Assembly (NCBI GenBank): GCA_013397115.1
Contig: VWZW01004687.1
Location: forward strand, 874,917-938,916
Length of the DNA: 64,000 nt
Direction: 5' to 3'
DNA from: Edolisoma coerulescens
Taxonomy: Eukaryota; Chordata; Aves; Passeriformes; Campephagidae
The notes beneath the pieces are model-generated. The model made no database searches. It had not been told where the DNA came from and saw only the letters and a list, made by a program, of their open reading frames with translations. The position numbers and the translations under genes are program-made. Shown in pieces: positions 12,601 through 64,000 of the stretch. How positions within the stretch are numbered: the stretch's first letter is position 1; each line of letters opens with the position of its first letter.

Positions 12601-13309
12601 TGATCCAAAGCTGAATTTCAGTACAAAAAAGAAAATTTTGCATCAGTGAGATCCACGGTTGAGTGGAGGCTTTCCTGAAGGAAGATTCCTGCTCTTTTCA
12701 CCAGCTGAGCACATGGGAGCTTGGCCGCTGGCTGCAGTGCATACCTCTACCAAATGATTTGTGCAGAACAGCAACAGTCTGGGTAGTATTGTAGGAGCAT
12801 GGAGTGGGCACACTGCCTGTAATTGTTTAGTTTTTAAAAAACTCATTATTAAGCAAATGTGTAGAGTATTAAGGAAATTTGTAGAGTATGTCTGACCGTA
12901 TGAGTGTGTGGGTGCAGTGCTGTGGTAAAAAGAGAATAATTGGTTTATGCTGGGTATTTTTGCATACTTTAGGCTCCTGTATGTTTTTTTTTTTAATTGA
13001 TATTTATTTCTCAGCAGAGCTTAGAATAATTTTAAAGTTGTATAACCCATGATTTAATGACATCTGCTGTCAGCATCTGTTGTAAACATGTGTTTACAAA
13101 ACAAACTCTTGAATACTTGATACTTGGAAATAAAAAACAGCATATCATGCGTGTTGATTGGGTCCACATCCTCTCTGATTTCCAAGTTCAAAGTAAGACG
13201 TGTTTTCATTTCCAATGCATATAACCAGACAAAAAAAGCATCTTCCAGATCCCCCTGCACGTCGTCAGTGTCCCAGACCAGAGCTGTTAAACCAAGGAAG
13301 GAGGATGAA

Positions 13310-13600
13310 ATGAGGTTCGTAGCACATCTCGGGTGCGGCTGCTGGTTGAAGACCGAGCAGATGCAGCCCTGGGCAGCGGCTGGCGGCACGGGGAGGGTGC
13401 AGGCTCAGGGAGAGGCGCTGGCAGCACGGGGAGGGTGCAGGCTCAGGGAGAGGCGCTGGCAGCACGGGGAGGGTGCAGGCGCAGGGAGAGGCGCTGGCTC
13501 TGCACTGACCGCTGCTGCTGCCCGAGCGGCTGCGGACGGGCTCCGGGCAGCCCCAGGCAGTTCAGGCTGCGGCTGCGCCCCTCGCGTGTGACACATCGTT
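13310..13600. other. GC-rich, CpG-containing patch
   Basis: A sharply bounded GC-rich block in AT-rich intergenic DNA. It contains the 38-bp minisatellite and many CpGs, especially on its right side near 13500-13590. Open frames cross it on both strands because stop codons are rare in such sequence, so I do not call a gene. Confidence 0.5.
13386..13498. repeat. 38-bp minisatellite, 3 copies
   Basis: Three head-to-tail copies of a 38-bp GC-rich unit start at 13386, 13424 and 13462 with GCACGGGGAGGGTGCAGGC. The first two are nearly identical. The third has one visible change (GGCTCAG to GGCGCAG) and ends in GCGCTGGC. Confidence 0.9.
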
Positions 13601-14105
13601 TCTGAAATGACTCTCTGGCTTGTACCCCGTTTACTGCACATCGGTTGTCACTGAAAAATTAGGTCAGAGCACACAAACAGGGTTGGGTTTCGCTGAAACT
13701 AAAGGAAGTAGTTTTGTTACAACATCACACGTACCAGGCACCAGGCACCCATGGCTGCTCAGGGCTCAAGTCTAGTCCCGGACAGGTCTTCCATTGCCAG
13801 GGCTGTTTCACCTCTTGGCTTCTCAGCCCTGACTGTTCTCCACAGATCCTCTCTGACTGTGCTTGTGTGACTTCCAGTGTAGACAGGTGCAGGCATCTCA
13901 AGGGATTTTGGTTGGGAGAGTGGGGGTGGTCTGTGCTCAGACCTGCACTCTAAAAAGTCTTCCCTCAACTGTGACAAAAAACTACAGCTATCTGAACTCC
14001 AGAACAATGCTCTGATCCAAATTTGTTTGTTTTTTGCAAAGCTGCTAGTGTGCATTTACCTCAGGAACAACAGGATTTACCCACTGATAACAGCTCTAAG
14101 TCACA

Positions 14106-14181
14106 TCCCTGCCCATGGTGGGGGCTGGAACTAGATGATTTTTAAGGCTGCTTCTGACCCAAGCCATTCTGTGATTCTATG
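14106..14181 (+). mobile_element. CR1 LINE 3' end, short fragment
   Basis: The + strand ends in CCAAGCCATTCTGTGATTCT and ATG, the typical CR1 3' terminus with its 8-bp ATTCTRTG repeats. It is preceded by GGAACTAGATGATTTTTAAG. Only the last 75 bp or so of the element are recognisable. Confidence 0.75.
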
Positions 14182-15950
14182 TCTAGTTCTGGAAACGAAG
14201 CACTACATATCTTTGCTCTTCTGCAATGCTTTCAGTTGCTAGGAGGTCTCAGAAAGTGTCTCACGCTGTCCAAGGATGTGAGGGCAATACTGGCTGCCTT
14301 ATTTTAAATTCCAGATGAAACTTTTCACACAACATTGCTACCTCCCAAAGATGTGCAAGTTTTAAAAGTTCTTCTTGTCCAGCTCCAGGGGCCCTTCAGA
14401 AAGTAATGAACTATGTACTGCCTTTCAGAATAGACACATCTGCCACTGCTCTGCAGATCACAAAAAGCCGTGAAGGTCATCCTCTTGGCCCTCCCCTGGT
14501 GTGAGAAGCACTTGCCAATGAAGTCAGATTTAGGCACTCATTTTGTTCCTGAGCCTGCAACTGCCTGTAAAGGGTTCCTGACAGTCACACCATGGGCTGC
14601 TCATGGACTCGACTGCCTCAGCTATGGCACAAGAAGTACTGTGCACAAAGAAATGCAAAACATATTGGGACAGCAACACACTGCTTAGGCTGCATACTAA
14701 GAGATATGACAGGTTTTGGCCTCTTTAACTTGTTTTGATTTTATATTTGATGCATGTTCCCAAGAGAGCAAGGATCAGAGCTCATTGCTCCCTGTACCTC
14801 TTGCCTACAGAATGAGTTTCCTTTATACTTTCTTTCCTCCACATTCCTATGAGAGACCTGTAAAAAAGGCTGCCACCTCGTTTAGAAGATTGGGCACTGC
14901 TTAGCTGATAGTTTAGACGGCCGAGTACTGTCCTAGAAGAAGGAAGGTAGACAACATTCAAACTAAGATGCTCTCTCGTTTCCTGAATGAGTACTTTGAG
15001 CTCTCAGGTAAGGAGGAAGGACAAGTGGGGTGAATGGATGGACCATACTGTTGCACCATTCCCTTCTCTGTTCTACCCAAGAATTAAGAGAGAAGCTTTC
15101 AAAGAATGCAGGGCACACTGTTGGTGCTGGATAATTCCCTGCACAAAGACACAAGCAGTGGTTGTGTGGGACCTTGCTTCAATTTGCCTTTGTCCTTCAA
15201 CTCCTCCCAAACTCGCTGGCTCAGCCTGCTCTGCACCCTGCTTTGAAATACATCCTGTGCTTGCTAGTGTGCTCTCAGGGTAGACTTCTCTCAGGGCTGT
15301 ATCTGACATTGCAACCACTGCTTTTTGAACACTTGGATTCATCCCCTTTCCTGATCCCCGCAAACATCACCTGTAACTTCATGTCTGTGGGAGCATCAGA
15401 GTCCAAGGACTATGTAAAAGAAAGAGGAGTTCAAGAAGCACAGATTCAGAGGCTGAGTTTAGGTATGAAGGTAATCTTATTCACAGGCCATCGAACAAAC
15501 ATAGACTTCATGTAAGACAGGGTTTACCTTGAAGGCTTAATTCTTTTTCATGCTGACTCTTGTACAAGGAGACACAACTCCTGACTAAGAGATCTGTGGT
15601 TCACTCTTAGTGAGCCCTGCATGTCTGGTCTGCAGTGCTTTGCTGTCACAGGGACAGCTGTGCAGGGAGGAGAGAAAGCAGCAAAACAAGACATGGCTCC
15701 ATGAAACACTGCATTACTTCTGGGAACTGCTGGTCGTGCAGCTCTTTGCGTGGAGTTCAAGCAAGAAAGTATTTGATGAATTTGGAATTAAAAAAAAAAT
15801 TAAAATCACAGCATGTCTTAGGCAAAAAAAAAAATACATTACTCACATCTCCAGGAATAATTTATAGCTAACAGAATATTGTATGTTATTTTATTACCTG
15901 TTTTTAATGTGGATGGATTCTTAAAGCTGAAACTGTTAACATATTTTTGA

Positions 15951-15956
15951 AATAAA
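15951..15956 (+). promoter_or_regulatory. Candidate polyadenylation signal, + strand
   Basis: AATAAA on the + strand, 62 bases from an AATAAA on the - strand at 16018-16023. It could end a long SLCO5A1 transcript or be chance in AT-rich sequence. Confidence 0.2.
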
Positions 15957-15999
15957 ACTTATTCAAGAAGAAAACTGGATCATCTGGACTTCTCTGAAG

Positions 16000-17598
16000 C
16001 AGGTAAAGTAAACCACTTTTTATTTCAAGAAATATTGCTTCTAGACTTTCCCGAAGCCAGAATTGTACTATAAAAGTATCACAGAAATATTATACAAGAT
16101 TTAAAAACACAGTTTGTATCCTAGTAACTTAAAACCTATGTACAAATAGCATCATTCAGGACCATAAATACGTTTTTCTATCAATCCGCCCATGACACAT
16201 ACATCAGATAAAGAACTAGTAATTTTAACATATTTACAGAGTCCATCAAAAAGACTGCTTCTTAAAATTATTAAAATCCTACTAAAAGAATCTCCTTTTA
16301 AAAAAGTTTCAACTTAAAATACAATGTAATGAATGTAAGTTTAACCTGCAGTGCTTGCAATAGCCAAAAAATATCCACTACACAAAATAACATGTAACAG
16401 GTAGGAAACACACCCGTGAGTTGGACACTGTGGAATTACATCTGTTTAAGGTAATTCTTTTTAGTTGCTGTTGTCATAATTATTTAGAAATTTATAAAAA
16501 AACAAGGGAAAATGTTAAGTTTTGAGTAATACAGATTTTCAGAGTCATTTTCATATTATACTTCATATGATTTAATGTTTGGTAAAGTTCAAGAAAAAAT
16601 TTAGAATACAACAACAAAAATTATTACTAAACTACTATTGTTTACTCTCATGTGCCTTTTGTGCCTAAAATAATTGAAATCTGACATGATTTTATCATTC
16701 CCTTTAATGCCTGTTCAAAACAAAAAAAGAATTTAAGACTCAAAATTATAATAATGCTTTCAAGATATTGTTGAGAATAATAAAAATCAAATGGGGTGAC
16801 AAAAACATTTACGTATTGATGTAAACCTTTCTACCAGTATCAGCAAAAAAAAAAAAAAGGTCAAAAAAATTAATGGAATTTTAATACTGACAATATCAAC
16901 ATATAGGGAAACAATCCAATTTAAACAAATCCTTCTACAGTTAACAATCATTAGCCATACCTTTCTGAGAGTAAATTTAAGAAAGCAACAAAAACATGCA
17001 ATATGTTTGCTAAAATAATATTTGAAGAATCTTTTTCCACAATCCATGGTGTTTACCTCTTTCAGGTCAGTCTGTTTATTGGTTTCACAATTTCACAAGA
17101 CAACGAGCAAACTAAAAACCTGTAAGGTATTAGATGCATAAATGGTATGGCATACAGATTTTAAAAGTGCATTTTACTTGAAAGCGTGGCATTAAGAATT
17201 GCCAGTGGTTAAAATAATTGATGAAAAAGACATTATGCAGGCATATTGGGTGAACTGAAACACTCATTCATGGTGGGATCATTTGGAAATAGCAAAAGTA
17301 ACTTGAACATCCTCTTCAAAGAAATGTTTTTTAGCTTTCAGATAGTGTCCTACTGCATTTGAAAGTTAACACTGTTTCTTTTAATGGAAAATGGGAAATC
17401 TTGATTCCCAGTGAGACGAATTACAGTGAGAGCATGTGCATGTAAATTAAAAAAATGCACAGAGACAAATACTGAACTGGGCTCAATTTAGCTGCAAAAC
17501 ATATCTACAATAAACATGGAATGTCAGTTGTTGTGATTACCTTTATTAGTTTGCTAATAAAAAAATGGGAGAACTTATTTAACAGTTTACAACTTGAT
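16000..17598 (-). other. SULF1: SULF1 3' UTR (distal part)
   Basis: AT-rich, repeat-free sequence downstream of both SULF1 stop codons, without long open frames. The best candidate polyadenylation signal is at 16018-16023 on the - strand, followed by GT-rich sequence. The 16000 end is inferred from that signal. Other AATAAA hexamers on the - strand, near 17086 and 17542, could give shorter forms. Confidence 0.5.
16018..16023 (-). terminator. SULF1: Candidate SULF1 polyadenylation signal
   Basis: The + strand TTTATT reads AATAAA on the - strand, followed by AAGTGGTTTACTTTACC, a plausible GU/U-rich downstream element. It lies about 1.6 kb past the stop of the long frame. Confidence 0.4.
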
Positions 17599-18391
17599 CT
17601 AATCCAAGGAGAGTGGAGCTGAGGCACTGCCTTCTGCATTTAGGATTTGTGAACTTTCTCCTGCAAGACTCTGTTCAGTTTTTTTTAAGAAAGTTCCTGC
17701 TTCCTGGCTACTGACAGGTGAATCCCTAATGGATATGTTTACAGTCTGATGAACAAAGGGTTCATCAGACCTCATGGGAAGATACATTTGATCTTCAAAT
17801 ATATCTTCCACAGTGTCACTGCCCTGATGAGTGTCTTTTTGAGGAATGCTGATGGGCTGTAGCATGAAGCTATGCCGGGACTCCAACTCTATCAAACCGT
17901 TTCCACTGAAATCCATATCAAAACGGTCCGATTCTTTATCCTCCATCCATTTTTCAGCTGGATGACTATTTCTCCAGTGTGCGTCATTCAAACTACTTTT
18001 CTCAGGAATATCATTGTTTAATTCAAGTTTCCTCTCCTGACTTAAATTCACCGTGCTCAAAGCAAGGGCTGCAAAGTCTGTTGGCACAATGAGCTGCAAC
18101 TCTTCTGCAGTCAGGCCGCTGGACTCCTCAGCAGAAGTCATTTCCACCAGGGTGAACGGCGTGGATGATTCGTCCCCGTCCCTGTTGCTTCGAGCAGTGT
18201 TATCCTTGTCTGTTTTATTTTGCTGGTAGTAACTGTTCAGCAGTGCAAACATTCTATCTACATCCTTCAAGTAATTAGTCCAGTCAGCCAGACTAAGTCT
18301 AAAGTTGTGTCTGTATTCATATACACTTTCATTCACACTGTACAAGTCTTCCAGTCCTTGCCAGTCAATGTCGCCAGCGAAACTGGGCAGC

Positions 18392-62201
<43,810 letters not shown>

Positions 62202-64000
62202 CTGCGAAGTTAAAAAAAAAAAGAACACACACACATGAGGCTTTGCAATCCAAGTCTTTTAGTCTGAGTCAAAAGAATGTATGAATGAAGAGAAAATGTG
62301 TTAGAATGAGTCAGAGTTGCTTCACCAAAAATCTTCCTTTTATAGCTTAGAGGGTTTTGAAATTAAAATAAGTTATTTCCAGAGTTTTATGAGAGTTGAA
62401 AGCCTTCGTGACTCGATGTTTTATTCTTAATCTTTTGGAATCTAGTGTTCGTGTGAAATATTTTCAGGGTTTTTTTTTTCAGAAAGAGTATGTTCCTCTT
62501 GGTTTCCACTTGAATATGAAATAAAAACTCAGTGCCCAGAGGAAACATCTGAGAAACACCTTGTGGTTTTAAGCAAGTCCTGTGATGTTTTGGAGCTTGG
62601 CTTCTCACTTTTGAAAGTTCAGGCTTGCTATCCTGGTTACAGTTGCTGGTTTGATAAAAGGTCTGGGAAGCACAGATCTCCATCCCACTAGGACATGTTC
62701 GGGTAGAGCAAGAAGGAATCCCCACCCGGCTTTGCTGCCACATCTTCTCTACGGCACGACTTGCCAAAAAGAGACAAAGGCTTGGAGGTCCAGCTCCTCC
62801 ACCTGGCCTGCCAAACTCCATGTATGTTTTTCCATTAGCTCAAGGTGACAAGTAAGAACCCACTCAGACTGAAAATTTCAGCCTTTGCCATAGGTTTATA
62901 GGTGCTCCTGCCAATTCCTCTGGAAGGAAGTAGGAAGAAAAGCAGACTCACAATGCAGTGGGCTCCCAGCTATCTGGGAGTTGTGGATGGCCTATGGCAA
63001 AGATACAGACAGCAGAAGCCAGCCAGCTGGCCTTGGAAGGGAGCATCAATGCTGGCATGGCACCCTGGCAAATGCAGCCACATTGCTTCTAGGGAGAGAG
63101 GGGTGTGGGAGGTCTTTAGCTGCTTGTGTATGGTCTGTGACCTGGATAGAACAGTCAGTTTGGATGGCTCTATCCTGCTTTTCCACTGCCTGGGAAGTGC
63201 AGTGACAAAACACTTGATCAGGTCTGCAATGTGGGTTTTTTGGGATTTATTATCTCCAGTTCAGTCCCAGCAAGTTACTGGGGTGTCTCAGTATCTTCAC
63301 TGTTTTCCTTTTTAATTTTCTTGAGGTTTACAAGACCCTGGAGGGTCACCTGTGCCAGCAGTTCTGCTGCCTGTGTCCCCAGCAGTCTGCACACAGGTAC
63401 TCCCGGTGCTCACAAAATCAGACACCACTGAAGAGGAGGGAATGACAGAGAGCTCTCCCTTTCCAGGGACAGAACTCTTCCAGACGATAGCTGTCCCCCT
63501 CCCTGCCCGCCTCACAGCGCCCAGCCCCTGCCCTTGCTGCCAGCCTCAACTCAGCAGTCAGGCCTGTCTGCAAAGAGCTGCTGCCCAGAGATGCTGTCCC
63601 TCAGCTGGGCAGTCGGACATACCTTGGATCCCTGTACTTGTTTCCCACTAGGAAATGAAGTCACATTGGAAAACCTCACATCCAACCTAGACACATTCCA
63701 TCTAACCAAAAAAGCAAATTTTTGGAAGGGCTCAAATAATTCAGATCTGATTGATGTGGGCATGGTGAACTTCCTGGGAAAACTGGTGGAAAAATCAAAA
63801 TGTTCATAATTAAGACTTGTCTGAGGCAACATAAATATGATGCAATTCAATCAGGGAGCTGCCAAATGTCACTAACCAGAGATTACAGTCATATATAATG
63901 TTACTTTCCTATACCACGTGGAATGTGACATATAAACAAGTCCTACAGACACTAGACCAGGCTTCCAGCTCTTCTTCCCACAGCCACCAAGAAAGAAATC
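62202..64000 (-). other. SULF1: SULF1 intron, running off the window
   Basis: At least 1.8 kb. No piece of the upstream SULF1 exons (the CCPSRS region or the signal peptide) is visible. A GC-rich patch at about 63330-63620 gives overlapping chance frames on both strands. Confidence 0.7.

Larger units (their letters stand above)
7151..15950. other. Region between the two 3' ends (intergenic or distal SLCO5A1 3' UTR)
   Basis: About 8.8 kb without a recognisable gene. It holds a GC-rich patch at 7310-7660, a small CpG-containing open frame at 9526-9672, a 38-bp minisatellite in a GC-rich patch at 13310-13600, and a CR1 tail at 14106-14181. Other open frames are short and overlap on both strands, as in chance ORFs. 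Part of this may be transcribed as long SLCO5A1 3' UTR. Confidence 0.6.

Noticed and set aside
13124..13605. 155- and 90-codon frames over the minisatellite
   Set aside because: They are open because the sequence is GC-rich and repetitive. The same repeat is open on both strands and gives low-complexity peptides.
63534..63809. 91-codon + strand frame (GNEVTLENLTSNLDTF)
   Set aside because: No family recognised, and an equally long antisense frame overlaps it inside a SULF1 intron.

Overview
This looks like a bird nuclear chromosome. The sequence is AT-rich, with long introns bounded by GT/AG. CR1 LINE fragments occur on both strands, and two solo retroviral LTRs are of avian type. The proteins read best as avian: the SULF1 pieces match what I remember of quail/chicken SULF1. 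A passerine is plausible from the LTR near 37 kb, but that is weaker evidence.

Two genes lie tail to tail. At the left, on the + strand, are the last three coding exons of SLCO5A1, an organic-anion-transporter family member (1208-1449, 4642-4706, 5894-6339). From about 16.0 kb to the right edge, on the - strand, is most of SULF1, the secreted heparan sulfate 6-O-endosulfatase. Seventeen coding exons run from 62201 down to the stop at 18392-18394. They join in phase without a gap and encode 730 residues, from the middle of the sulfatase domain to the usual C-terminus. The first exons, with the signal peptide and catalytic cysteine, lie beyond the right edge. This human-like tail-to-tail order (SULF1 next to SLCO5A1) supports both calls.

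The most interesting item is the 3' end of SULF1. A 34-nt penultimate exon (23693-23726) decides the reading frame of the last exon. If it is included, the protein ends nine residues into the last exon. If it is skipped, the same exon is read in another frame that stays open for 274 codons (stop at 17599-17601). The predicted extra tail is acidic and has four N-glycosylation sequons and a Ser-Gly-x-Gly glycosaminoglycan-attachment motif. I believe mammals have a recognisably similar tail. If so, SULF1 has a splice-switched, possibly proteoglycan-like C-terminus.

The rest is intron and intergenic DNA. It holds nested CR1 copies (2.4-2.9 kb), CR1s at 14.1, 32.6, 36.5 and 42.9 kb, a 513-bp solo LTR with a perfect 6-bp target duplication (28908-29420), and an LTR inserted in the tail of a CR1 (about 36909-37478). 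There are also several tandem repeats and GC-rich CpG patches at 7.3, 13.4, 32.3, 45.6 and 63.5 kb. I saw no tRNA, rRNA or CRISPR, and no further intact protein-coding gene.
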